NCBI GenBank assembly: GCA_016839165.1
Contig: CP069300.1
Span: forward strand, 4,340,001 to 4,404,000
From: Bradyrhizobium sp. PSBB068
Lineage (GTDB): Bacteria > Pseudomonadota > Alphaproteobacteria > Rhizobiales > Xanthobacteraceae
Length of the DNA stretch: 64,000 nucleotides
Direction of reading: 5' to 3'
Below the pieces are notes generated by a model, which saw only the letters and a program-made list of their open reading frames with translations, searched no databases and was not told where the DNA came from. Position 1 is the first letter of the stretch. Each line of letters starts with the position of its first letter. The translations under genes were made by a program, and so were the position numbers. This document shows, one piece after another, positions 45,101 to 54,348 of this stretch.

Positions 45101-48100
45101 CGTCGTACCCGCCGCCATCGCCAGGGTGCCGGTACCCAATGCGGAATTGTTCCCGGCCGTGAGCGTACCGGCGTTCAGTTGCGTACCGCCGGTATAGGTG
45201 TTCGCGCCCGTCAGCGTCAGCGACCCTCCGGTGATCTTCAGCGCACCGCCGGCATCATTCTGGATACCGCCGTCCTGGATCACGCCCGCAAATGATGTCG
45301 AACCCGCCGTGATGGTCAGCGTCCGGGCGCCAAGCGACACCGTCCCCGTCTGCCCCGTACCCGTATTGGCGAGCGTTGTGATCGACGCGCCGGCAGAAGT
45401 CTGCGAGATGTCGAAGGTCGCTCCGGTCGCGAGATTGACCGCGCTCGATGCTGCGATCGAGCCTGTTCCCGACAGCGCCAGCGTGCCCGCGTTGATCGTG
45501 GTCCCGCCGGAGTATGTGTTGGTGCCGGTCAGCGTCAGCTTGGTCTGGCTGCCGCTGAGCGCCAGTCCCGTCGCGCCGGTGCCGTCCTTGATGGTGCCAT
45601 CGAACGTCGTCGCGCTGCCGCCCTGATTGTTGACCGTCAATACCGCAGCCGCGCCGTTGTTGGTGACGGTGCCGCTGCCGGACAGCCCCGCGATCTGCTG
45701 GTTGAAGCCGCCGAGATCGAGATTGCTGGCGGACCTCACCGTCACCGATGAATTGGCGCTGAACGCGTTCGCCGCACCGCCGATCAGCGAGCTGGCACTC
45801 ACGCCGTCGCCAACTGTCGTGCCCCCGGAGTAGGTGTTGGCGCCACTCAGCGTCAGCGCAGTGTTCGCGTTGACGAGCGAGAGCGCGGTCTTGCCGCTGC
45901 CGTCGGTAATCGCGCCCGAGAAGGTCGAGGCAGTACCGCCCGCGACGGTCAGGACATTCGAGTTGGTGACGTTCGTCACCGTACCGGTCCCGCTCAGCGC
46001 TGCGATCCGCTGGTCGGAACCGCCGAGGTTGAGCGTCCCGTTGACGACAACACCGCTCGATGCCGCGATCGCGTTGCCGACGCCAAGGTTCAACGTCGCC
46101 GCCCTGTTGATGGTTGTCCGGCCGGTGTAGGTCTCCGTATTGGCCAGCGTCACGGATCCGCCGGCGTTGCCGCCGGTATTGGCGATCGTCAGGCCACCGG
46201 TGGTGCCGTTGCCGTTGCCGATGACGCCCGAGTAGGTGAAGGCAAATCCGTTGGCATCGATCGTGCCGCCGGTGATGTTGATCGCCGCGGTATTGGCGAT
46301 GGTGTAGGCGCCACCGGCCTGCAGCGTACCCCCATCGAACGTCACGACGCCGGTGCCGAGCGGACCGGAGGTGACGGCGCCCGGAGCGCCGGTCGAGGAT
46401 GCATTGACCTGGGTGATGCCAGCCGACAGCGTCGTGCCGCCCGAATAGGTATTGGCAGCCGAGAGGCTGAGCGTGCCGCTGCCGATCTGCGCCACCTTGC
46501 CGTTGCCGCTGATCGTGCCGCTGAACGCGATGGTGTTGGACCGATCGAATGCAAGCTTACCATTGTTGGCGACGTCGCCGATGATCGAACCCGTCGTGCC
46601 GCCGTTGCCGAGCTGCAAGGTGCCGCTGTTGATCGTGGTGCCGCCACTATAAGTATTCGCGCCGGTCATGATGACCGTGCCGCCCGAGATGGCGACCGCC
46701 GCGCCGGTGCCGGCACCGCCGGTATAACCCTGGCCCGTCGGAAGGCTCGCGGTGCTGTCGTCGGCGATCGTGCCGTTGAGCGTAAGCGTGCCGGTCGGAT
46801 TGAACGTGGTCGTCGTGCCGCTGGTCAAAAACAGATCCGAGCCGGCCGCCGCGCCCGCGTTGGTGCCCGCGCCTCCGGTGACGACGCTGCTCCCGAACGT
46901 GCCGTCACCCACGGTCAGCGAGGCGCCGGCACGGACGAACACAGCGCCGCCGAACGCTGCGCCACCGCCGGCGCCACCAGTCCCGCCATTTCCACCGCCG
47001 ATGCCGCCGGATCCGGCAGTGCTAAAGTTGCTGCCGGCCCCGCCGCCGCCGCCAAAGCCGCCATTTCCGGCCGACGAGCTCAAGTAACCGCTGCCGCCGC
47101 CGCCACCACCATAGCCGCCGGATCCCGCGCCGCCGAAGTTGACACTACCGCCGCCACCGCCGAAATCACCGCCTTTGCCGGCCGTGGAGCTATCAGCAGC
47201 CGCGCCTCCACCACCGCCGCCTAACGTGCCGTTCGTTCCGTTCGGACTGCCCGGCTGCGAACCGCCGACACCACCGGTACCGCCGGTCAATCCGCCGCCC
47301 CCGCCGCCCCCGCCGCCGTTGACATTCGAGGTGCTGCCGTTGCCGCCGTTGCCGCCGTTGATGCCGCCGCCACCGCCGCCGCCGCCGGTCGAGAATCCTC
47401 CAGCACCCGTGCTTCCTGCACCGCCTGCTCCGCCGTTGCTGCCATTTTGTCCGGCGCCCCCGCCGCTGGTCCCGTCACTTCCCTTACCACCGCCACCACC
47501 GGTCCCGCTGCCGCCAGCACCGCCGGTCAGGAATGTCGATCCGTCATTGGATCCGCCGCCGCCACCGCCGCCGCCGCTGTAACCACCGCCACCGCCACCG
47601 GCATCCTGACCGCCGCCCCCGCCACTGCCACCCAGACCACCACCGCCGCCGCCGCCGGACGTACCCTTATGCACCACAGAACCGCCAGCGACGCCGCCCG
47701 TGGCGGTGTTGTTGCTGAACGTCACGTTGCTGACGGTCGTCGAGCCGGCGTTGACAAAGATCGCACCACCGGCGCCCAGACCGCCGCCGCCGGGGGCGCT
47801 TCTGGATCCGCCGCCGGCGCCGCCCTGGGCACTGCCGTTGGCAATCGTGAGGTTCGAAATCGCGACCGTGCCTGAGAGCACGAAGAACACGCGATTGGCG
47901 TTGCCGCCGCTGATGACGAGGCCGCTCGATCCCGAGCCATCGATCGTGACGTTGTTATTGATGGGCGGCAGCGCGCCATTGGCGGCGCTGGTTGCAATCG
48001 TCGAGTTTGCCGGCAGGTTGAACGTGATCGTTCCACCTGCGACGTTGGCCTGATTGATGGCATCGCGCAGCGAGCCCGGACCGCTATCGGCGGTGGTGGT

Positions 48101-48223
48101 GACGACGAACTGCGCTTGCGCCGCGGTCACCGTCCCGAGACAGACAGCGACGACCAGCGCCGTCGCGAACCAAAACTTGCTTCTCACTGTGCCGGCCGCC
48201 CGCGCAAATTGATTTCCATGCAT
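42194..48223 (-). CDS. Giant autotransporter with glycine-rich insert and PATR repeats
   Basis: This 2009-residue protein has a signal peptide (SKFWFATALVVAVCLGTVTA) and a polymorphic-outer-membrane-type start (TTTADSGPGSLRDAINQAN). About residues 131-431 are almost wholly glycine blocks (GGGGG, GNGG, GAGG) placed inside a beta-helix, between GGAIFVNAGS and GGAVFVRAGA. Then come about nine passenger-associated repeats of the form NTYSGGTTINSGTL (about residues 518-1354), more beta-helix, and a C-terminal beta-barrel from about 1728 (WSVWAAGFGGS) ending in VRYAW, whose final aromatic residue suits barrel insertion. It is likely a surface adhesin. Start ATG 48223 begins MHGNQFARA; 48298 is also open. 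Confidence 0.9.
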   Translation of the reverse strand: MHGNQFARAAGTVRSKFWFATALVVAVCLGTVTAAQAQFVVTTTADSGPGSLRDAINQANVAGGTITFNLPANSTIATSAANGALPPINNNVTIDGSGSSGLVISGGNANRVFFVLSGTVAISNLTIANGSAQGGAGGGSRSAPGGGGLGAGGAIFVNAGSTTVSNVTFSNNTATGGVAGGSVVHKGTSGGGGGGGLGGSGGGGGQDAGGGGGGYSGGGGGGGGSNDGSTFLTGGAGGSGTGGGGGKGSDGTSGGGAGQNGSNGGAGGAGSTGAGGFSTGGGGGGGGINGGNGGNGSTSNVNGGGGGGGGGLTGGTGGVGGSQPGSPNGTNGTLGGGGGGAAADSSTAGKGGDFGGGGGSVNFGGAGSGGYGGGGGGSGYLSSSAGNGGFGGGGGAGSNFSTAGSGGIGGGNGGTGGAGGGAAFGGAVFVRAGASLTVGDGTFGSSVVTGGAGTNAGAAAGSDLFLTSGTTTTFNPTGTLTLNGTIADDSTASLPTGQGYTGGAGTGAAVAISGGTVIMTGANTYSGGTTINSGTLQLGNGGTTGSIIGDVANNGKLAFDRSNTIAFSGTISGNGKVAQIGSGTLSLSAANTYSGGTTLSAGITQVNASSTGAPGAVTSGPLGTGVVTFDGGTLQAGGAYTIANTAAINITGGTIDANGFAFTYSGVIGNGNGTTGGLTIANTGGNAGGSVTLANTETYTGRTTINRAATLNLGVGNAIAASSGVVVNGTLNLGGSDQRIAALSGTGTVTNVTNSNVLTVAGGTASTFSGAITDGSGKTALSLVNANTALTLSGANTYSGGTTVGDGVSASSLIGGAANAFSANSSVTVRSASNLDLGGFNQQIAGLSGSGTVTNNGAAAVLTVNNQGGSATTFDGTIKDGTGATGLALSGSQTKLTLTGTNTYSGGTTINAGTLALSGTGSIAASSAVNLATGATFDISQTSAGASITTLANTGTGQTGTVSLGARTLTITAGSTSFAGVIQDGGIQNDAGGALKITGGSLTLTGANTYTGGTQLNAGTLTAGNNSALGTGTLAMAAGTTLGFANTGNYAIANAITVSGDATFLASAGTAQTLSGIISDATGGAPAGAVVVNGGGTLVLSGANTYSGGTTLSQGTLVVRGASVFTNVNIPSSQTASAIGLGTLTFNGGTLAAGPLLDRSFANAVEITGRGGTIDDAGGLIRLFGTISDEASSRGGTLTLMSSNPRAFAEGILLGGVSTYSGTTNIASGTVIAQSSTGLSRNSAFLINAGATLDLSGYSNSVASLADGSNGGGIVRNAAASGTATLTITGVNGGSTTFSGAIQNGGGGEGGAAGSKLALVKNGNSTQILTGTNSYLGATTVNGGTLEIGNGGAITRSASLTNAANFVVDSGGAATFGSVTNTATGKIIVAAGGTLHDDLTNAGTVINNGTYVANVAGNSGTIANNGIWTGTITTAGTLINGTGATVSGLVTNSGTASNAGTLNGGLTNTAGTFNNTGTINGTTTISGGALFGTGAVANLSVGTAAIFAAGNGTAGSSMTVNGSLAFSSGAFYQVAINPTTASFVNATGSATLGGGSVQAFFSSGTYVNKQYTIVSAAGGVSGTFNTLANTNLPSGFTSTLSYDPTHAYLNLALVFTPPGGGLNINQRNVSNAIVNSFNSTGTVPVAFGALTPTGLTQVSGELATSTQQTTFKAMDLFMGLLTDPVMNRTGGGGSPDASGYADDGNGSAYAATSQSNAFAMFAKAPPAAFQQRWSVWAAGFGGSQSTSGNAVVGSNATTSSVYGTAVGADYLFSPNTVAGFAIAGGGTSFGVSGLGSGRSDLFQAGAYVRHTEGNAYITAALAYGWQDITTDRTVPVVGLDHLRAEFNANAYSGRVEGGYRFAMPWMGITPYAAGQFTTLNLPSYAEQTISGLPTFALGYAGKSVTDPRSELGFRTDNSFAVQDGLLTLRTRFAWAHDYAPNRTMAATFQTLPASSFVVNGAAQATDSALTTASVEMKWRNGWSAAATFEGEFSNVTNSYAGKGVVRYAW

Positions 48224-48631
48224 TGGTTCGTCCGCCCCACGGGCGCCACCCTCAATCGAGGCCGATCGTCGGCGGCCCCTGCGAACTGCCTGCTGCAAAT
48301 TGATTTCAAGCGATATGATGGCGCCGGACGCAGACTCCGTCTTTCATGTCGCAGGCTTTCGAGCGCGCGTCTTCTCAGCCCGCGCACTGCGTCTTCTCAC
48401 CCAGCGCACAGAGCTACTTTTTGTCTGAATGTAACCAAACGGCCACGCTGTGATCCGGGCCTGACTCAGGAATGCCGGCGCGCTCAGCTACACCGCGAGT
48501 GGAAATGAGAGCGGATGGCAGCGCGCGGCAATATCTCCGCCCGACCGCTGTCAGCCGGTATGTCGCTCTGATCTGCGCGATCGGCGACGCGCTGGTTTGA
48601 TGATGCCCGGGTGACCTCCGAGCAAGATGGG
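48224..48631. other. Upstream region of the autotransporter
   Basis: About 400 bp with no convincing gene. It must hold the autotransporter promoter. Short frames on both strands lack ribosome sites and domains. Confidence 0.4.
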
Positions 48632-51115
48632 CTACGCGGCCTTCGACGCGCGTTCCGCAAACTTGCTCAGCAACCCCGCGATCTCACTTCCCGGTTTGGC
48701 CGCGCTGAACAGGAAACCCTGCACCTCGTTGCAGCCTTCGGCGCGCAGCCAGTCGAGCTGGTCTGTCGTCTCGACCCCTTCCGCGGTCGTGGTGATCTTG
48801 AGGCTGCGGCCGAGGCCGGAGATCGCGCGCACGATCGCGAGGCAATCGGCGCGCCGCGCCAGGTCCTTCACGAACGAGCGGTCGATCTTGATCTTGTCGA
48901 ACGGGAAGCTGCGCAGATAGCTCAGGCTGGAATAGCCGGTGCCGAAATCGTCCATCGAGATGCTGACGCCGAGCTCGCGCAGCTGATGCAGGATCGCAAG
49001 ATTGGCTTCGGTCTCCGCGAGGAACACCGATTCGGTGATCTCGAGCTCGAGCCGCCGCGCCGGCAAGCCGGAATGCGCCAGTGCGGAGATCACGGCCTGG
49101 ACCAGATTGCGGCTGCGGAACTGCACCGGCGACAGATTGACCGCGACCTTCACGTCGGCCGGCCATTTCATCGCCTCGGCGCAGGCTTCACGCAGCACCC
49201 ATTCGCCGAGCGCGACGATCAGGCCGATGTCTTCGGCGACCGGGATGAATTCCGCGGGCGAAATCATGCCCTTCTGCGGGTGCCGCCAGCGCAGCAGCGA
49301 CTCGAAGCCCGAAATACGATTGGCCGCGATGTCGACCAGCGGCTGATAGTGCAGCTCGAATTCGCCGTTGCTGAAGGCCGCGCGCAAATCGCGCTCCATG
49401 TCGCGGCGCTTCTGCGCCTGCAGATCCATCTCCGGCTCGAAGAAGCGATGCACGCCGCCGCCCTCGGACTTGGCGCGATACAGCGCCATGTCGGCATTGC
49501 GCATCAATTCCTCCGACGTCGTGCCATCGCCCGGCGACAATGCGATCCCGACGCTGGCGCCGACCACGACTTCGAGCCCGTCGATTTGGTAAGGCGCGCT
49601 CAGAGCATCGATCAGCCGTTCGGCGAAAGCGCTCGCCTCGTTCGGCGAGACGTCGGCGGCAAGCACGATCGCGAACTCGTCGCCGCCGAGGCGGGCCGCG
49701 ACATTGTCGTCGCGGACGACCTCGCGCAGCCGTTCCGCCACCAGCTTGAGCAGCCGGTCGCCCATCGGATGCCCGAAGGAATCGTTGACGTTCTTGAACA
49801 GGTCGAGATCGATGCACATCACCGCGACCCGCTTGTTGCCGCTTCGGCCGCGCTCCAGCGCCTCGCGCAGACGCTCCTGGTAGAAGTCCCGGTTCGGCAG
49901 GTTGGTGAGACCGTCATGGTGCGCCATGTGCGCGATCCGTGCTTCGGCGGCACGGCGTTCGGTGATGTCGACCACCGCGACCAGGTAGCCGTCGCGGCCC
50001 TCGAACGCCACCTTGCGTCCGAACGTCAGTACATGGATCTCGGTGCCGTCGGCCCTGATGTGGCGCCAGTCGCGGCTCGATTGATAGACGTCGCCGATCT
50101 CGCGCAAGGCGGCGCTGTGCACGCCCCGCTCGTCCTCCGGCCAGATCTCGCGCAGCGTCATGCCGAGAAATCGCTCGCGGCTGTACCCGTAGTGCTGAAC
50201 GGCGGCGTCGTTGACGCTGAGGAATTCCATCGTGCCGGCGTCGAACACCCACATCGGCATCGGGTTGTTCTCGAACAGCAGGCGGAACGACACCTCGCGC
50301 TGCTTCAACGCGGTGACATCGGAGACGGTCAGCGACAGCATGTCGCCGAACGCCGTGACGCCGAGCCGCAGGCAGCGATCGCCGCTGTCGATCTCGAACT
50401 GGCCGCCAGGACCGCTGCCGACGAAGCCGCGCAGGCGATTCATCACCGGCGGCGCCGCGAGCGGATTGCCGCCGGCGCTGAGCCGACGCCACAGCAATTC
50501 GGTTGCCGGCTGCATCAGGAGCCTGGCTGCGCCCTGGTTGAGATGCACGATCTGGAAATCGGCCGCCTCGCCCCGCGCATCGCGGATCGCGGCGAGCGAC
50601 AGCACGCCCTCGTCGGTGGCCGAGAAAATCGTATCCAGCAGATTGTACTGGTCGTTGCGCTCGTTGACATAGACACCGACCAGGATGCCGCCCCAGCGCG
50701 ACCGCGTCGGCAGCGCCAGCACATCGAAGGTCCGCACCAGGCCGTCGCGCACGCAATGCGCCGACGCCAGATAGGGCCGGCAGTTCTCGCGCGCGTTGGC
50801 GGCAGCTTCGGTCAACGCCGTCGCGCAGTCCGGCGGCAGCGCGCTGAGCGGAATGTCCCAACGCTCGTCATTCAGCCAGGTCTGGACGTAACGGCCGGTG
50901 TGCGACGCGCACAGCACGCCGTCGACGTCGCGCAACAGCACGATATGGTCCGCAAGCCGGCCAAGGCTGCCGAGCATCACGTCTTCGTAATGCGGCAGCC
51001 GTTCACCGGGACGAACCGCTGCCTGCCACTTGCGCTGCAGAACCGGAACGTCGGCGAACATCTCGGAATTGAACTTGGCCGATATCTTTGCTGATTTCTT
51101 GTTGGCCATCACCAC
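48632..51115 (-). CDS. PAS-GGDEF-EAL cyclic-di-GMP protein
   Basis: An 827-residue signalling protein. An N-terminal PAS-like sensor region (about 1-270) is followed by a second PAS (FRLLFENNPMPMWVFDAGTM, residues about 280-400), then GGDEF (ARLGGDEFAIV near residue 475, intact active site) and EAL (near 605-800). The EAL signature reads ESLLRW instead of EALLRW; DDFGTGYSSL, NLSP and the ITESVF Glu are kept, so phosphodiesterase activity is plausible. No transmembrane helix is seen, so it is cytosolic. A near-match to a CtrA box (TTAA-N7-TAAA, 51228-51242) lies upstream. Confidence 0.93.
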   Translation of the reverse strand: MVMANKKSAKISAKFNSEMFADVPVLQRKWQAAVRPGERLPHYEDVMLGSLGRLADHIVLLRDVDGVLCASHTGRYVQTWLNDERWDIPLSALPPDCATALTEAAANARENCRPYLASAHCVRDGLVRTFDVLALPTRSRWGGILVGVYVNERNDQYNLLDTIFSATDEGVLSLAAIRDARGEAADFQIVHLNQGAARLLMQPATELLWRRLSAGGNPLAAPPVMNRLRGFVGSGPGGQFEIDSGDRCLRLGVTAFGDMLSLTVSDVTALKQREVSFRLLFENNPMPMWVFDAGTMEFLSVNDAAVQHYGYSRERFLGMTLREIWPEDERGVHSAALREIGDVYQSSRDWRHIRADGTEIHVLTFGRKVAFEGRDGYLVAVVDITERRAAEARIAHMAHHDGLTNLPNRDFYQERLREALERGRSGNKRVAVMCIDLDLFKNVNDSFGHPMGDRLLKLVAERLREVVRDDNVAARLGGDEFAIVLAADVSPNEASAFAERLIDALSAPYQIDGLEVVVGASVGIALSPGDGTTSEELMRNADMALYRAKSEGGGVHRFFEPEMDLQAQKRRDMERDLRAAFSNGEFELHYQPLVDIAANRISGFESLLRWRHPQKGMISPAEFIPVAEDIGLIVALGEWVLREACAEAMKWPADVKVAVNLSPVQFRSRNLVQAVISALAHSGLPARRLELEITESVFLAETEANLAILHQLRELGVSISMDDFGTGYSSLSYLRSFPFDKIKIDRSFVKDLARRADCLAIVRAISGLGRSLKITTTAEGVETTDQLDWLRAEGCNEVQGFLFSAAKPGSEIAGLLSKFAERASKAA

Positions 51116-51352
51116 GGCACGCCCCGTTGACGCGAACGCTAGGCATGACCCGGAAAAGTGCGAAGCGGCTTTCCGAAAGGATCATGCCCAAGCAAAAATC
51201 CCCGTGGCATCCAAGTCATGCCGCAGCTTAACGTCATGTAAAAATGGCGATGCGGTGCGTCGCCGCCAGCGATTATGACAGCACAAATTCGCGCGATGGT
51301 TAGTTCGTGTTAGAGACTATGACAGTTGCGTGAAATGCAATTCGGTCAGGAG

Positions 51353-52423
51353 TCAGCGCGCCACGACCTCGACTTCGCCGTCGACGCCGTTGACGACGTT
51401 GAACGGGCGCTCGAACACCTTGCCCTCGTTCTTGGCGATCGCACGATACTCGCCTTCGGAGAGCACGACGCGCGGGAACGCGCCGATCGATTCCTTGATC
51501 ACGTCGCCGCCCGGCGTGATCACCGACCACGCGGTGTTGGCGAGCGCCTCGCCGCCCTTCTCGCTGACCAGCTTGAGCGTGATGACGGCTGCGCGATGGG
51601 TGACGGTGACGTCGGTCAGCTTGCCCGCCGCGACGCGAATGTCGGAGCGCACCACCGAGTTGGCGTCGCCATAGTTGGAGACGATGTAGTAGGTGCCCTC
51701 CGGCAGCAGCGCGACGTCGCCGGCCGATACGTTCGGCACCAGGGGTCCGCGGTCCGAGCCGTCGAACTGACTGCCCTTGTAGATCGCGAACGAAATCTGG
51801 TTGGCCGGGATCTTGCTCGAGCCGACCCGGCCTTCGATCCGCAGCCCGCCGGCCGGCAGCACGAACGACTCGCGGTCGGTCTCCGATTTCAGGCTGACGG
51901 CGCGCACCGCACTGACGAGGCCGAGCGCGACATGGACGACGTAGTTGCCTGGCGGCAGCACCACGTTGGGCGTCGCGCCGCGTTCCTCGCGGATCAGCTT
52001 GTAGGTGCCGTTGTCATCCGGCTTGTCGGCGAACACCCGCCACACCAGCCCGCCATTGATCACCGGCAGATCCTTGCCGTACCGCGCCGTCAGCGACAGC
52101 ACCGCCTGCCCCGCGGTCGGCGAGCCGGGCGGCGGCGTCACCGGGGGCACGGTCGCAATCGACGGCTGGACGATGGTCGGCTGGTTCAGCGGGCCGGGCA
52201 GCACGGGCCCCGATCCGGACCCGGACGGCGGCGCCAGATTGAGCGCCGGGCCGGACGGCACGTCCGGCACCGAGGCTGGCGGGATCGGCGGCGGCCGGTC
52301 GCTGAAGAACTGCGCAGAGCCGGACGTGGGGGTTAGGGCGAGCAAAAATGCCGCAAGCGCAAATAGCGGAAGGAGCCGCATGCCCCGCCCGCATCCGCCG
52401 ATGCCGTTGCCCCTCGTAGTCAT
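51353..52423 (-). CDS. Exported protein with carboxypeptidase-regulatory-like repeats
   Basis: This 356-residue protein has a signal (LLPLFALAAFLLALTPTSGSAQ). A proline-rich spacer (about 40-105) is followed by repeated beta-sandwich segments such as LPPGNYVVHVALGLVSAVRAVSLK, LLPEGTYYIVSNYGDANSVV and VLSEGEYRAIAKNEGKVFERPF. The repeated LPxGxY pattern is that of carboxypeptidase-regulatory-like or prealbumin-like domains. Start could be 52423 or ATG 52381; both leave the signal intact. Function unknown. Confidence 0.68.
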   Translation of the reverse strand: MTTRGNGIGGCGRGMRLLPLFALAAFLLALTPTSGSAQFFSDRPPPIPPASVPDVPSGPALNLAPPSGSGSGPVLPGPLNQPTIVQPSIATVPPVTPPPGSPTAGQAVLSLTARYGKDLPVINGGLVWRVFADKPDDNGTYKLIREERGATPNVVLPPGNYVVHVALGLVSAVRAVSLKSETDRESFVLPAGGLRIEGRVGSSKIPANQISFAIYKGSQFDGSDRGPLVPNVSAGDVALLPEGTYYIVSNYGDANSVVRSDIRVAAGKLTDVTVTHRAAVITLKLVSEKGGEALANTAWSVITPGGDVIKESIGAFPRVVLSEGEYRAIAKNEGKVFERPFNVVNGVDGEVEVVAR

Positions 52424-52678
52424 GTCAATGCTTTTCAACGAAAACGCGGCAAATTCAAGCCTTCGTCGAAGCTTCGTCACAGTCCTGGCGGGGTGTCACC
52501 CCAATTGGAACCGGCCGTTCACCCCGATGTTAGCCGTATCGTCGCGGTCCAGTCACAATCCCTGCCTACCGCGGTCGGACCGGGCATGAATCATGCCTCT
52601 CGGGAATAACCATGAACACGGACGACGCTGGCGCAGCCATGCCGCGCAGCCTAGTCTCGTGCTGGCAGGAGATTTGTC

Positions 52679-53725
52679 GTGTTGGATAGCTGGATGGGCC
52701 GCGGCCACAAGAGCTCCGACGGGCCCGACAAGGTCGGACTGGGAACGGTTCGCCGGCCGGTGATCGGGCTTGCGCTCGGCGGCGGCGCCGCGCGCGGTTT
52801 CGCCCATATCGGGATCATCAAGACCCTGCTTGCCCACGGCATCGTCCCCAACGTCGTGGTCGGCACCTCGATCGGCTCCGTGGTCGGCGGCGCCTATGCG
52901 GCCGGCCATATCGACACGCTGGAACAGTGGGCCCGCAGCCTGCAGCCGCGCAGCGTGCTCGGCTACCTCGACATCCGCCTCAACGGCTCGGGCCTGATCG
53001 GCGGCACCAAGCTGGCCGCCGAGATCGAAGCCGCGCTCGGCCAGGTCATTATCGAGGACCTCACGGTCAAATTCGCCAGCGTCGCGACCGAGGTCCGCAC
53101 CGGGCACGAGATCTGGCTGACCCAGGGCCGCGTGGTCGACGCCATGCGCGCCTCCTACGCCCTGCCCGGCATCTTCGCGCCGGTGCTGATCGGCGACCGC
53201 TGGCTGGTTGACGGCGCGCTGGTCAACCCGGTGCCGGTTTCGGCCGCCCGCGCGCTCGGCGCCGAAATCGTCATCGCGGCGAACCTCTCCAGCGACGTGT
53301 TCGCGCACTCGACCACGATCTATAATCACGGGCCATCGGCCGCGCCCGAGGTGACGGTCGCGGTGACCGCCGAGGCGGACATCGAGCCGGAACCTCCGAA
53401 GCGGCGGTTTGGCCGCTTCTTCTCCGCCGAACGTACCGTGAAACGGGAGTTTTTCGGCAGCGCCAGCCGCCCCGGCATCTCCAGCGTCATGGTCGACGCC
53501 TTCAATATCATGCAGGACCGCATCACCCGTGCGCGCCTCGCCGGCGATCCGCCTGACATGCTGATCTCGCCGCGGGTCGGCCAGATCGGCTGGTTCGACT
53601 TCCACCGTGCCGACGAGCTGATCGCGCACGGCATCCGCGCAGCCGAACGCGCCATCGGCGCGATCGAGGAAGCGATCGAAATCCTGGTGCCGCCGTCGAC
53701 CGGCGCGGGCACCACCGGGAAATAG
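52679..53725 (+). CDS. Patatin-like phospholipase
   Basis: A 348-residue patatin-family lipid hydrolase: oxyanion loop ALGGGAARGFAHIGI, nucleophile GTSIGS, and the Asp of the dyad in LVDGALVNPVPV. The core about 28-215 is the catalytic domain; the tail contains a hydrophilic linker and a helix-rich end (DELIAHGIRAAERAIGAIEEA). The start is a GTG at 52679 after AGGAGATTT. It could release fatty acids from membrane lipids. Diverges from the exported protein at 51353. Confidence 0.92.
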   Translation: MLDSWMGRGHKSSDGPDKVGLGTVRRPVIGLALGGGAARGFAHIGIIKTLLAHGIVPNVVVGTSIGSVVGGAYAAGHIDTLEQWARSLQPRSVLGYLDIRLNGSGLIGGTKLAAEIEAALGQVIIEDLTVKFASVATEVRTGHEIWLTQGRVVDAMRASYALPGIFAPVLIGDRWLVDGALVNPVPVSAARALGAEIVIAANLSSDVFAHSTTIYNHGPSAAPEVTVAVTAEADIEPEPPKRRFGRFFSAERTVKREFFGSASRPGISSVMVDAFNIMQDRITRARLAGDPPDMLISPRVGQIGWFDFHRADELIAHGIRAAERAIGAIEEAIEILVPPSTGAGTTGK

Positions 53726-53728
53726 CGC

Positions 53729-54157
53729 TCAGGCGGTCTTGATGTAGTCGCGCAGCGCCTCCTGCTCGCGCTCATATTCCTGCACGCGGCTCTTGACGAT
53801 GTCGCCGATCGAGATCAGCCCGACCACCTTGCCGTCCTCGACGACAGGCAGATGGCGGAATTTTCCGGTGGTCATCATTTCCATCAGCGCGCTGACCGTA
53901 TCGGACTGCCGGCAGCTCACGACCTTCCTGGTCATGACCGCGCTCACCGGCTCGTCCAGCGCGCCCGCGCCGCGCTCCGAGAGCACGCGCACGATGTCGC
54001 GCTCCGACAGGATGCCCTCCATCCGGCCCTGCTCCATCACCAGCACGGCGCCGATCTTGCGCTCGCCGAGCAGCTTCACCGCAGCCGAAAGCTTCGCGCC
54101 GGGCGCGACGCTCATGACCTGATGGCCCTTTGCATCGAGAATGGAACGTACCGTCAT
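53729..54157 (-). CDS. CBS-domain pair protein
   Basis: The 142-residue protein consists of two CBS domains: VMSVAPGAKLSAAVKLLGERK, GAVLVMEQGRMEGILSERDIVRVL and VSAVMTRKVVSCRQSD, then FRHLPVVEDGKVVGLISIGDIVK. CBS pairs bind adenosyl nucleotides as energy sensors. It stands 3 bp from the stop of the convergent patatin gene. Partner enzyme unknown. Confidence 0.92.
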   Translation of the reverse strand: MTVRSILDAKGHQVMSVAPGAKLSAAVKLLGERKIGAVLVMEQGRMEGILSERDIVRVLSERGAGALDEPVSAVMTRKVVSCRQSDTVSALMEMMTTGKFRHLPVVEDGKVVGLISIGDIVKSRVQEYEREQEALRDYIKTA

Positions 54158-54348
54158 TGTCGCCTCCCTGAATCCGTCCGCGCCCCGCTTGAGCGGGATC
54201 GCGCCTGTTCGCCAGAGTCTTCAATCAACAGTTCCGCGCCGATTTCGGTTCCGGGGCGCGGTCGGTAGCTGGGCTCGATTTTGCCGGCCCGCTTTGTTTC
54301 TGTGTCGCAAAGATGATGGAGGAATTCGAACCGAGCCGCAAGCGGCGA
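54158..54348. other. Intergenic, nothing recognised
   Basis: No supported gene between the CBS gene and the rhomboid gene. No terminator with T-run seen. Confidence 0.4.

Noticed and set aside
46930..47830. CRISPR-like or satellite array in the glycine region
   Set aside because: Repeats are short codon runs of varied length within a coding frame; no constant repeat with unique spacers.
46752..48053. Proline-rich plus-strand frames opposite the glycine region
   Set aside because: They are the complement of glycine codons; no ribosome site or domain.
48611..51094. 827-codon plus-strand frame opposite the GGDEF/EAL gene
   Set aside because: The antisense frame mirrors the codon bias of the real gene and has no recognisable fold.
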